Positions 1 to 6,358 of a stretch of DNA of 20,544 nt are shown piece by piece. The notes under the pieces are model-generated. The model saw only the letters and a program-made list of their open reading frames with translations. It was not told where the DNA came from and did not search any database. A program made the position numbers and the translations under genes. Position 1 is the stretch's first letter. The number at the start of each line of letters is the position of its first letter. This stretch comes from Planococcaceae bacterium UBA3370 (GTDB lineage Bacteria; Bacillota; Bacilli; Bacillales_A; Planococcaceae), in assembly GCA_002360295.1 (NCBI GenBank), contig DEQI01000243.1:1-20544 (forward strand), given 5' to 3'.

Positions 1-126
1 AAACTTAGCTTTCTGATTAAATCTAGTTTTTATACTGGAAATAGTATAACATACCCCAAAACACATTTATCAAATATGGAATTTATTATAAAATTAACAT
101 ATATGAATAGAAACTGGACTATATTC
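1..126. other. Left-edge non-coding stretch
   Basis: AT-rich sequence with no supportable reading frame. It should hold the promoter of the small membrane protein that follows. I see no convincing ribosome binding site immediately before the ATG at 127. Confidence 0.4.
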
Positions 127-512
127 ATGGATTTGACAAAATAAGTTTACCTAAAAAGATTATTTTAGGAGCAAGTATTTTAGCGATACTTTCTTTGTTA
201 TTTGCGTGGGTTGATATTGGCTTTACAAGCGCATTTGGGTTTCAACAACAAAGTTACATATTTTTAATTTTCTTTATTTATCCTGTTTATTGTATTTTTA
301 AAAACTTACTTATCCATAGAATCTGTGAATTATTAAGTGCTGGATTAATAATCGTTGCCATTTTAGTGTATAGCAGTTCTAAATCAGGTGATTTTTTCGG
401 TGAAACCATTAATGTTGCAGGAACAGGTATGTACGTGTTCTTAAGTGCCTCTATATTATTTGATGTCGGTGTCTTTTTAGATACCAACAAGCAACAGCAT
501 TCCTTTGAATAA
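127..512 (+). pseudogene. Small four-helix membrane protein, possibly frameshifted near its start
   Basis: I do not recognise the family. An open frame runs from 111 to the stop at 510-512 and encodes a hydrophobic protein with about four membrane segments, the first starting near IILGASILAILSLLFAWV. The first in-frame canonical start is TTG at 195, but it lies inside that first helix and has no ribosome binding site at a normal distance. An ATG at 127 opens in another frame, reads MDLTK and stops at 142-144. One extra A in the A4 run at 138-141 would fuse it to the long frame as MDLTKISLPKK followed by the helix, which looks like a natural membrane-protein start. So this is either a one-base frameshift (mutation or sequence error) or a shorter protein from TTG 195 or a rare ATT at 177, which has AGGAG 5 nt upstream (167-171). 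Function unknown. Confidence 0.5.
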
Positions 513-539
513 GCGATCTAACATAAAATCTCTACACAA

Positions 540-573
540 AAACAGATGTCACAAATGGCTGATACATCTGTTT
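540..573. terminator. Hairpin between convergent genes
   Basis: Perfect 10-bp inverted repeat, AAACAGATGT (540-549) and ACATCTGTTT (564-573), with a 14-nt loop. It lies between the 3' ends of a plus-strand and a minus-strand gene. The arms begin and end in A/T runs, so it could terminate transcription in both directions. Confidence 0.6.
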
Positions 574-594
574 CCTTCAATCTCATCTTTTGTG

Positions 595-1065
595 CTATGA
601 ACATACTCCTACTTTCTCCTTGCACCAAACTTTAACAAAAAACGCCTTTGTATCTTGATGTGTTATTCTCTCATAAACTTCATCTGAATTCAAAAATTCA
701 ACCGTATTAATTTCATGATCATTTGGTATTAAATCAGACCTATCCCCTGTATACTCAACAATAAACATCGTAGTTTCTTGTTTTTTAAACCCTATTTTAT
801 GGGCAACATGCTGAGGAAATGAAAAACAAATTTTTTCATCTAATTGCTTCAAAATCTTATAATTAGTTGAGCCTGTTTCCTCTTCAAGTTCTCTAAATAG
901 TGCAGCTATGAGATCTTTGTCCTCCTCTTCTAGCCCGCCTTTTGGAAAATCCCATTCACCATCCATATGATTATTTGAATTTTTTATTGAACTTATTTTT
1001 ACCTTATGCACTAAAAGAATTTCTTTTCCTTGATAAATGATGGCGCCTACTGCCGTTCTAATCAT
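595..1065 (-). CDS. Nudix hydrolase
   Basis: A 156-residue single-domain Nudix protein, expected to hydrolyse a nucleoside diphosphate linked to another moiety; the substrate cannot be read from the sequence. The Nudix box spans about residues 44-66, from GLEEE to RELEEETGS, with the key RE..EE.G cluster at 58-65. The position that is usually Glu, eight residues before that Arg, is Lys50, although several Glu lie nearby (46-48), so the helix may be shifted or metal binding altered. The WDFPKGG sequence just before the box is typical of Nudix enzymes that act on dinucleoside polyphosphates or diphosphoinositols, but this is only suggestive. ATG at 1065 has TAAGGAG 8 nt upstream. It is a stand-alone gene whose 3' end faces the hairpin at 540-573. 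A second, broken Nudix gene lies about 270 bp away on the other strand. Confidence 0.9.
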   Translation of the reverse strand: MIRTAVGAIIYQGKEILLVHKVKISSIKNSNNHMDGEWDFPKGGLEEEDKDLIAALFRELEEETGSTNYKILKQLDEKICFSFPQHVAHKIGFKKQETTMFIVEYTGDRSDLIPNDHEINTVEFLNSDEVYERITHQDTKAFFVKVWCKEKVGVCS

Positions 1066-1205
1066 TTTGATAGCTCCTTACATAATGGTCATCTTTCACT
1101 TAAAATCACAAATGTTTTACTATTTATAGATAGAACACAAATTCAATTCGGCATTGCTATATATGTACATTGTATAAAATTCCCATTCACAAAAAGCCGG
1201 TGTTA

Positions 1206-1335
1206 GTTGATTGGAGTGGAGCTAGCGTGACTCCTTGGGGATAAGCGTCACAGATAAGACCCTGGAGCGAGCGCAGTGAGTGAAGCGGCTTATCGGACGC
1301 CCCCAGGAAAGCACGCTGGCGCAACGGAAATCAAC
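1206..1335. repeat. Palindromic interspersed repeat of Bacillaceae type
   Basis: A 130-bp element that folds on itself almost end to end. Terminal arms GTTGATT (1206-1212) and AATCAAC (1329-1335) pair, then GCTAGCGTG (1221-1229) with CACGCTGGC (1312-1320, one wobble), then CCTTGGGG (1233-1240) with the CCCCCAGG tract near 1300-1307, then ATAAGC (1241-1246) with GCTTAT (1288-1293). It is clearly more GC-rich than its surroundings. From memory, sequences of this design (TTGATTGGAGTGGAG ... GGAAATCAAC) are scattered through many Bacillus and Lysinibacillus genomes; their origin and role are unsettled. Here it ends directly against a truncated Nudix gene. Confidence 0.75.
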
Positions 1336-1679
1336 CCACGTTCAGATACAAATGATTGAGGACTACCAGGGGGTGGTATGGAAATCGATGATAGTTTTGA
1401 AGAGACGGCTCAAAAGGAATTGTATGAGGAAACTGGATTAATGGCACAAGAATTTAAGTTGATTGATCTGCTTCAGGAAAAGATTTCCACTATCAATTTC
1501 CACATGGTAATGAAATATATAATGCACCGGCTATTTTTAAAGCTATTGGTGTTACAGGAATCATCAAAAGAAATGAAGAAAGTAAAGAATTAAAATATTC
1601 CCCCTTAAATAAGCTTCCAAAATTAAAAAATACCACTTTGAAATTACTCGAAAAGGTCGGTTATCTATCAACTCATTGA
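1336..1679 (+). pseudogene. Truncated and frameshifted Nudix hydrolase remnant
   Basis: The remains of a second Nudix gene. The frame before the ATG at 1378 reads DTND, a TGA at 1357-1359 where family members have Trp, then GLPGGGMEIDD and the rest of the Nudix box to KELYEETGL. Near 1477-1482 the frame is lost: the next frame continues as GKDFHYQFPHGNEIYNAPAI and then a typical Nudix C-terminus ending YLSTH, stop at 1677-1679. So there is a nonsense codon, a frameshift and no N-terminal region: the first roughly 50-60 residues are missing and the palindromic repeat sits in their place. Within the box the usual Arg is Lys. The 71-codon open frame from 1378 to 1593 is only part of this relic and is probably not a functional protein. 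Confidence 0.8.
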
Positions 1680-1696
1680 AAGGACAATGATTTTTT
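1673..1696 (+). terminator. Weak Rho-independent terminator after the Nudix relic
   Basis: A 6-bp stem TCATTG (1673-1678) with CAATGA (1685-1690) is followed at once by six T. The stem is AT-rich and overlaps the relic's stop codon, so it is weak but correctly built. Confidence 0.45.
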
Positions 1697-1712
1697 AGTT
1701 TCTATTGTAATA

Positions 1713-1739
1713 GCTTCCTCCAATACCAAACGAGGAAGC
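1713..1739. terminator. Hairpin downstream of the MazG-like gene
   Basis: Perfect 8-bp inverted repeat, GCTTCCTC (1713-1720) and GAGGAAGC (1732-1739), with an 11-nt loop, between convergent 3' ends. Neither side has a proper T-run, so it could be a terminator or a transcript-stabilising hairpin. Confidence 0.4.
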
Positions 1740-1791
1740 CAACTTTATTGAACTGCTTAAAAGCTTTATCTTTAAATTACGATTAGTTCTA

Positions 1792-2118
1792 CTACTTATC
1801 CTCAACATCAATCAAGTAATAACCTTTATCAAAACCGCCGCGCATTTTCTTCTTATTCATACGGACAACATCTAGTTCTTCGAATGTCTTACCGTATACT
1901 TTTAAAGCGGTGTGAAGAAGTTCTAAAACATCTGCCATTTCCTCTAAAGCATCTACTTTATTAGTTGTCTCGTCGAATTCTTTTACTTCCTCCATTAACT
2001 TTTTCTTAATTTCTGTAAGTTGTTCTTCTGGAGCCAGCGTACGAGCATTATATGAACGGCCGTCCGCTTCAATTATTTCTAAAATTCGGTCTCTAATAAG
2101 TTTATTGTATACCGGCAA
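1792..2118 (-). CDS. MazG-like nucleoside triphosphate / phosphoribosyl-ATP pyrophosphohydrolase family protein
   Basis: A 108-residue all-alpha NTP pyrophosphohydrolase-like protein, probably a house-cleaning enzyme that hydrolyses a nucleotide or related pyrophosphate; the substrate is unknown. It begins MPVYNKLIRDRI, the usual opening of this small family, and carries the metal-binding pattern EExxE (43-47) followed by ExxD (60-63). A conserved RGGF lies near residue 93. I place the start at TTG 2118, because AGAGGTGAG sits just upstream at the right distance and the family begins at this point; the longer frame to 2160 adds 14 unconserved residues over the ribosome binding site. It is not part of a histidine operon here. 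Confidence 0.85.
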   Translation of the reverse strand: MPVYNKLIRDRILEIIEADGRSYNARTLAPEEQLTEIKKKLMEEVKEFDETTNKVDALEEMADVLELLHTALKVYGKTFEELDVVRMNKKKMRGGFDKGYYLIDVEDK

Positions 2119-2192
2119 TATCTCACCTCTTTTATTTACACAATCCACAGGACTACTCAACTATAAAAAAAGGACTTCAGTTGAATACTTTC

Positions 2193-2222
2193 ATCATTTC
2201 AATTATACAACATTGAAATGAT
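2193..2222 (-). promoter_or_regulatory. Dyad overlapping a probable -10 of the MazG-like gene
   Basis: A 10-bp perfect inverted repeat, ATCATTTCAA (2193-2202) and TTGAAATGAT (2213-2222), with a 10-nt loop. Read on the minus strand the loop and arm contain TATAAT, about 85 nt before the TTG start. It may be an operator over the promoter, or a terminator for the gene ending at 2282, although no T-run follows directly. Confidence 0.35.
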
Positions 2223-2281
2223 CACAAAACAAAAATTACCAATATTGATCTAATAAATGATGGTAAACGCCTATTGCGCCC

Positions 2282-2929
2282 TTATTGTTGCCTCTCTTTC
2301 ATCCGCTTCATTGTGTTCCAAACTTTTATTGATATGATAAATACAATAACTAATGATACGATTACTAACACTATACCAACAGTAGATTCAACCAAGCTCA
2401 TACCAGCAAAACTATATAATAATCTTAAAGGGATACCTGAAATGACTATTGTTAAAATGTAAGTTGCATATTTTATACCGATTGAAGCCGATAAAAAACA
2501 GATTACGTCTGCAGGAGCAACGGGACAAATAATGCCTAGTGCTAAAAATTTATAATTATAGGTTTCTAACAATCCATTTAACTCTGGGTATCGATTGTCC
2601 AAATATTTTTTCACCTTGTGATTAGCAACATTCCTAGAAACTAAATAAATAAGGCTTGCGCTCAAACCATTACCTACTGTTGATAATAAAAAACCTTCAA
2701 CTGGCCCGAAACATACTCCACCCAAAATCATTAAGGTTGTACCTGGGATTAGAAATAACAGTCTAACGATCCATAGCCCTATAAACAATATACGAGCATA
2801 ATTTTTATTTTCAGTAATAAACGCTTCAAACGTAGTCATATCAAGTGACAGTAACTCAAAGTGCTTTAATAGAAAAACGAATACAATCCAAATCGTCATA
2901 ATGATCCATTTCTTTTTCAATTTCTTCAC
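2282..2929 (-). CDS. TVP38/TMEM64 (VTT-domain) membrane protein
   Basis: A 215-residue polytopic membrane protein of the TVP38/TMEM64, DedA-related family. Family members are linked to lipid scrambling or carrier recycling and envelope integrity; no substrate can be assigned here. Membrane segments lie near residues 9-25, 46-80, 85-100 and 130-205. The family core is visible: LIPGTTLMILGGVCFGPVEG, then GNGLSASLIYLVSR, and later the buried CPVAPADVICFLSAS stretch. GTG 2929 is the longest start, with GAGG only 3 nt away; TTG at codon 4 has GGTGA 5 nt upstream and is about as likely. Its promoter region carries a 22-bp box nearly identical to the one before the neighbouring methyltransferase/two-component operon, so I infer control by that response regulator. 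A terminator separates it from the kinase gene, so it is a separate transcript. Confidence 0.88.
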   Translation of the reverse strand: MKKLKKKWIIMTIWIVFVFLLKHFELLSLDMTTFEAFITENKNYARILFIGLWIVRLLFLIPGTTLMILGGVCFGPVEGFLLSTVGNGLSASLIYLVSRNVANHKVKKYLDNRYPELNGLLETYNYKFLALGIICPVAPADVICFLSASIGIKYATYILTIVISGIPLRLLYSFAGMSLVESTVGIVLVIVSLVIVFIISIKVWNTMKRMKERQQ

Positions 2930-2968
2930 CGTCCTCTATGCTTTCGATATTCATATCGTAGGAAATGA

Positions 2969-3009
2969 ACATTAAAAAATTCACGTTAAAATCATGAAGA
3001 ATTCTTAAG
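2969..3009 (-). promoter_or_regulatory. Predicted response-regulator box and promoter of the TVP38 gene
   Basis: On the minus strand CTTAAGAATTCTTCAT, followed by GATTTT, matches 20 of 22 bases of the box upstream of the methyltransferase gene. The half-sites CTTAAG and CTTCAT are 10 bp apart, the spacing used by OmpR/PhoB-type regulators. A -10-like TAATGT (2969-2974) begins 19 nt after the second half-site, exactly as at the other promoter. The box would cover or abut a weak -35, as expected for an activator. Confidence 0.55.
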
Positions 3010-3084
3010 ACGATTATTATGTAAAAGATAGGTTCCACAAATATAACTCCATTGCTAAGTAAACAAACCTGTAAAAAACTGCTC

Positions 3085-3141
3085 AAAAAAAGACTATGCA
3101 CATCAAGCTCTGATACCGAAACTTGATAATTGGATAGTCTT
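3085..3141 (-). terminator. Rho-independent terminator of the two-component operon
   Basis: Read on the minus strand, a two-step stem: AAGACTAT with ATAGTCTT (3134-3141 and 3090-3097) enclosing ATCAAG with CTTGAT (3122-3127 and 3102-3107). It is followed by five T beyond the stem. It lies just after the histidine kinase stop codon. Confidence 0.7.
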
Positions 3142-3163
3142 ATTGTTAGTACTATAAGTCATT

Positions 3164-4240
3164 TTATATAGGATGTTCCACTATAAAGCTGATCCAACCA
3201 TCCCTATATTCCGCATGAATGTCCCCATCATGAAGTTCGACAATCCTTTTGGAAATCGCAAGACCAAGGCCAGTCCCTTGTTCATCCTTTCTTGACTTAT
3301 CTCCCCTGAAAAATCGTTCAAACAATTTATTTACATCATCTACAGGAGGATGTTCCACTTTATTTGACACCTTTAAAGTTACGGTATCCCCTATAGAGTG
3401 TAAAGATAGTAGAATTTTCGAAGGTTTACTGCTGTATTTTATCGCATTCATAAAGAGATTTTCATACACACGAACCATTTTTTCTACATCTATTAAAACA
3501 GGGATGTCTTCATTTGTTATCGTATTTCGAACCAATAATTGCTCTTTCTCAAATAGTGGAATATATTCTCCAACGATTTGCTGCAATAAACTCGGCAAGT
3601 CCACTTTACTCAGATTTAATTGTACATCAGGGCTTGATAAACGAGTAAATTCAAATAGCTCATCAATGAGATAGTTTAGTCTATGTGATTTTGTATAAAT
3701 GGTATCAAAATACTCTTGAAGCTGTGCCTGATTTTCATATTGCTCATTTTTTATTAAATTCAAATAACCAATGATGGATGTTAATGGTGTACGTAAATCA
3801 TGAGATACATTGGTAATTAGTTCATTTTTAGCCTTTTCTAATTGTCTTTCATGTGAAAATTTATTTTCTAATTCCTTTGACATATAATTAATGTTTTGAG
3901 CAAGCTGGCTTAATTCGTCTTTGCCTTTAATCTCCATTGTTAAACCTAAATTTCCATTGGCAATATCGTTAACACTTTCAGAAATATGTTTCAAATATAC
4001 AAATTTCTTTCGTACCAATAGCAAAAAAACAACAATAAAAGTTAAGATAACAAGTGAAAATACCAAATACGCTATCAAAGCACTTTGTTGATCACTAAGC
4101 TCTATAAAATAATTAATTCCAACTATCTCCATAACTAATGGAGATAGGATAACGAATAAAAAAACTGTTATAAAAAAACTAATAGCGATACTTCCAAGTA
4201 GTTTCACAGTCAGTTTGTTCATAAACTTCATTCTTATCAT
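3164..4240 (-). CDS. Sensor histidine kinase
   Basis: A 358-residue membrane sensor kinase, partner of the response regulator whose stop codon it overlaps by 4 nt (ATGA), so the two are translationally coupled. Two membrane helices lie near residues 12-35 and 54-76 with a short, roughly 18-residue outside loop, the layout of an intramembrane-type sensor that detects changes in or at the membrane rather than a soluble ligand. HAMP follows near 77-130, then the dimerisation/phosphorylation helix NVSHDLRTPLTSIIGYLNLI with His147, then the ATPase domain with an N box around ENLFMNAIKYSS and a glycine-rich GTGLGLAISK. All catalytic blocks are present. The general architecture resembles VanS-like kinases, but no resistance genes lie nearby. 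The signal is unknown; the linked lipid-type genes suggest envelope stress. Confidence 0.93.
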   Translation of the reverse strand: MIRMKFMNKLTVKLLGSIAISFFITVFLFVILSPLVMEIVGINYFIELSDQQSALIAYLVFSLVILTFIVVFLLLVRKKFVYLKHISESVNDIANGNLGLTMEIKGKDELSQLAQNINYMSKELENKFSHERQLEKAKNELITNVSHDLRTPLTSIIGYLNLIKNEQYENQAQLQEYFDTIYTKSHRLNYLIDELFEFTRLSSPDVQLNLSKVDLPSLLQQIVGEYIPLFEKEQLLVRNTITNEDIPVLIDVEKMVRVYENLFMNAIKYSSKPSKILLSLHSIGDTVTLKVSNKVEHPPVDDVNKLFERFFRGDKSRKDEQGTGLGLAISKRIVELHDGDIHAEYRDGWISFIVEHPI

Positions 4241-4923
4241 ATTTTATACCCTACACCCCAAATCGTCTTAATGTATATTGGATGTTTTGGATCTTCTTCT
4301 ATCTTTTCTCTAATTTTTGTAATGTGTACCATCACCGTATTATCCGATTTAAAAAAGTCTTCCTTCCAAACCGCTTCATAAATTTTAGCCACACTTAAGA
4401 CGATTCCTTTGTTTCGAGCCAGAAGCTCTAAAATATCAAATTCTTTTGGAGTTAGCCTCACTTCTGTGCTTTGTACCCACACCTGCCGTGTATCTGTATT
4501 GATAGTTAAATCCCCTATCTCAATAACACTTTTACCAATAGCGAAATCGGAATTGTATTTTTTATATCTTCTTAACTGAGATTTCACTCTAGCGATTAAT
4601 TCCAAAGGATTAAATGGTTTCGATAAATAATCATCGGCACCAGCAGTAAGACCTTGGATTTTATCCATATCTTCTGATTTTGCAGAAAGCATGATGATTG
4701 GCATGCTGCGTTCTTCTCTAATCTTCATACAGGCTTGAATGCCATCCATTTTCGGCATCATTATGTCTAAAATTATAAGGTCAAACGCGTTTTCTTCTAG
4801 CAATTTCAATGCTTCCATTGCATTTTCTGCCTTTTGAGTTCGCATCCCTTCATTTTCCAAATAGACTGAAATAAGATTTCGTATTTCTTTATCGTCATCA
4901 ACAATAAGTATGCTTGATATCAT
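4237..4923 (-). CDS. OmpR-family response regulator
   Basis: A 228-residue DNA-binding response regulator. The receiver domain (about 1-120) has the acidic pocket Asp9-Asp10-Asp11, phospho-acceptor Asp53 in ILDIMMPKMDG, Ser80 and Lys102 in LSKPF. The C-terminal winged helix (about 130-228) has the OmpR-type RLTPKEFDILELLARNKG and ends VWGVGYKI. Start ATG 4923 follows the methyltransferase stop by 14 nt with only a poor ribosome binding site, so translation may be coupled to the gene before it. I infer that it binds the CTTAAG-type direct repeats before the methyltransferase gene and before the TVP38 gene, giving autoregulation plus one further target. Confidence 0.93.
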   Translation of the reverse strand: MISSILIVDDDKEIRNLISVYLENEGMRTQKAENAMEALKLLEENAFDLIILDIMMPKMDGIQACMKIREERSMPIIMLSAKSEDMDKIQGLTAGADDYLSKPFNPLELIARVKSQLRRYKKYNSDFAIGKSVIEIGDLTINTDTRQVWVQSTEVRLTPKEFDILELLARNKGIVLSVAKIYEAVWKEDFFKSDNTVMVHITKIREKIEEDPKHPIYIKTIWGVGYKI

Positions 4924-4937
4924 AAAAATTCATCCAT

Positions 4938-5504
4938 TTATTTGTTTGACGTAGAACAGCTAAAGATATATGCAGGTGGAAAATTTCTATACTCTTTTTT
5001 GACATCTATTTTAGCGAAATAATGATTAATAAATCCCTTTTTTACTTTTGTGTATTGGAAAGTAATGAATCGTCCGCCTTCTTTCAAAACTTTGGTCGTA
5101 TTTAATAATATTTCAGAAGATACGTTAGTTGGTAAACTGGAAAAGGGAAGACCCGAAACAACATAATCCACATAAGGGATATCAAACTCTCTCAAATACC
5201 GTTCAATATACTCTGCAGATCCATTTACAATGAATACATTATTTTGCTCTTTATATTTTTCTTTAAGCAAAGTATAAAATTCTTTATTATTTTCCACTAA
5301 TAATAGTACTGTCTTAGGGTCTCTTTTTTTAATCAATTTTTCCGTAAATACACCTGTACCTGGACCATATTCTACTATGTATTTAGCTTTCTTAAAATTG
5401 ATTTTTTCAATCATTTTATCCCCAAGAAAACTTGAACTGGGAAGGATAGCACCTACAGATTTTGGATTGGTTAGAAATTGATACAGAAATAAAATTTTTT
5501 TCAA
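4938..5504 (-). CDS. SAM-dependent methyltransferase, phospholipid N-methyltransferase-like
   Basis: A 188-residue class I methyltransferase. It opens LYQFLTNPKSVGAILPSS, the sequence typical of the PmtA-type phospholipid N-methyltransferase / rRNA-dimethyltransferase-like family, then has the SAM-binding motif VEYGPGTGVFTEKL (about residues 43-56) and the catalytic-region motif SGLPFSSLP. Methylation of phosphatidylethanolamine or another amino lipid is likely from the family but is not proved. Start is TTG 5504: AGGTGG lies 6 nt upstream, whereas the longer ATG at 5519 would place the ribosome binding site inside the coding region. It is the first gene of an operon with the response regulator and kinase. 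A lipid-modifying enzyme fits an envelope-sensing system. Confidence 0.85.
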   Translation of the reverse strand: MKKILFLYQFLTNPKSVGAILPSSSFLGDKMIEKINFKKAKYIVEYGPGTGVFTEKLIKKRDPKTVLLLVENNKEFYTLLKEKYKEQNNVFIVNGSAEYIERYLREFDIPYVDYVVSGLPFSSLPTNVSSEILLNTTKVLKEGGRFITFQYTKVKKGFINHYFAKIDVKKEYRNFPPAYIFSCSTSNK

Positions 5505-5553
5505 ATGGACCCACCTCATTGATTTGAATTATTAATCCTACTTTAAAATTCAA

Positions 5554-5597
5554 ACCTTAACAGGAAATAACGAAAATCCTTAAGAATTCTTAAGGAT
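5554..5597 (-). promoter_or_regulatory. Perfect 22-bp palindrome with direct repeats: operator of the methyltransferase/two-component operon
   Basis: Positions 5576-5597 are a perfect 22-bp palindrome whose core is CTTAAGAATTCTTAAG. It also reads as a direct repeat, CTTAAG-N4-CTTAAG, with a 10-bp period, as expected for an OmpR-family dimer. On the minus strand a -10-like TAAGGT (plus-strand 5554-5559), preceded by TG as in an extended -10, begins 19 nt after the second half-site. A near-copy stands in front of the TVP38 gene with the same spacing. Confidence 0.6.
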
Positions 5598-5704
5598 GAT
5601 TGGTTATCAAACATTATTCAACAGGTTGTTCTAAACAGATGCACCCTATGATAAGCTTAGATTGTTAAAATTTTCCAAATAAATTCAAAACATAAGGAGC
5701 TGAC

Positions 5705-6274
5705 ATAGTAAAATTGAAAGAGGAAAAATTTGAGCATAGTCTAGAAACAGAAAGATTAGTAATAAGACCTTTAAAGAAAGAAGATTATAATGAATGGTTA
5801 TTTGGATTTGAAAACCGTTTTCCATCTCAAAGTCACCACGATCAAGGAAAAATAGATATGAGTGGATGTACACGGGAGTGGTTTCATTATCTAGTAGATA
5901 AACATCAAAAGTTTGCACTCGAAGATACTGCTCACATATTTGGGGTGTTTAGAAAGGAAGATGGTAGACATCTAGGAATGATTGATTTTTCAACATTAGC
6001 CAGAGATGATTTTCAATGGGGAAGGATAGGCTATACCATCCATAATCAATATTGGAAAAAGGGTTATGGCAGAGAAGCAGTGTATGAGGCACTTCTTATA
6101 GCATTTGATTACTTGAATTTCCACCGTATAGAAGCCCATATAAACTTGGATAATACAACATCAATTAAATTAGTCAAAAGTGTAGGTATGAAATTTGAAT
6201 GTTTTCGTAAAGGTTTTATTTTCGAAAATAATGAGTGGACTGATCATTTAATTTATTTCAAGAAATCCATTTAA
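5705..6274 (+). CDS. GNAT-family N-acetyltransferase (RimJ/RimL-like)
   Basis: An acetyl-CoA-dependent acetyltransferase of about 186-189 residues; the acceptor (protein N-terminus or small amine) is unknown. It opens with LETERLVIRPLKKEDY, the usual first strand and helix of RimJ/RimL-type proteins, has the acetyl-CoA loop YWKKGYGREA near residues 113-122 (numbered from the TTG at 5714), and ends with HRIEAHINLDNTTSIKLVKSVGMKFE, the family's second half. The first canonical start is TTG 5714, but AAGGAG (5694-5699) is 14 nt away, too far. An in-frame ATA at 5705 lies 5 nt from it, so either ATA is used or an ATG has mutated; I give the longer form. It is a single gene on the plus strand, divergent from the methyltransferase operon and followed by a terminator. 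Confidence 0.85.
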   Translation: MVKLKEEKFEHSLETERLVIRPLKKEDYNEWLFGFENRFPSQSHHDQGKIDMSGCTREWFHYLVDKHQKFALEDTAHIFGVFRKEDGRHLGMIDFSTLARDDFQWGRIGYTIHNQYWKKGYGREAVYEALLIAFDYLNFHRIEAHINLDNTTSIKLVKSVGMKFECFRKGFIFENNEWTDHLIYFKKSI

Positions 6275-6298
6275 TCTACTGTTCCACAATAATAGAAC

Positions 6299-6329
6299 AA
6301 GGGAACTCCAAAAAACGGAATTCCCTTTT
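6299..6329. terminator. Terminator between convergent genes
   Basis: AAGGGAA-TCC (6299-6309) pairs with GGA-TTCCCTT (6317-6327) with one mismatch, followed on the plus strand by TTTT. It serves the acetyltransferase gene. On the minus strand the hairpin lies just past the end of the large operon, so it may act in both directions. Confidence 0.7.
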
Positions 6330-6358
6330 GGTATGCATAATTAATTACTGTCCTTCTG

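Noticed and set aside
1378..1593. 71-codon frame as an intact small Nudix protein
   Set aside because: The true continuation of the Nudix domain is in another frame, and the N-terminal strands are missing, so it is a relic.
2856..3101. 81-codon minus-strand frame upstream of the TVP38 gene
   Set aside because: It overlaps the TVP38 gene by 74 nt, runs over the predicted promoter and box, has no recognisable domain and starts inside the kinase operon's terminator.
3164..4923. Two-component pair as a vancomycin-resistance VanR/VanS system
   Set aside because: The similarity is only general to the family; no vanH, vanA/B or vanX-type genes are present, and the linked genes concern lipids and membranes.
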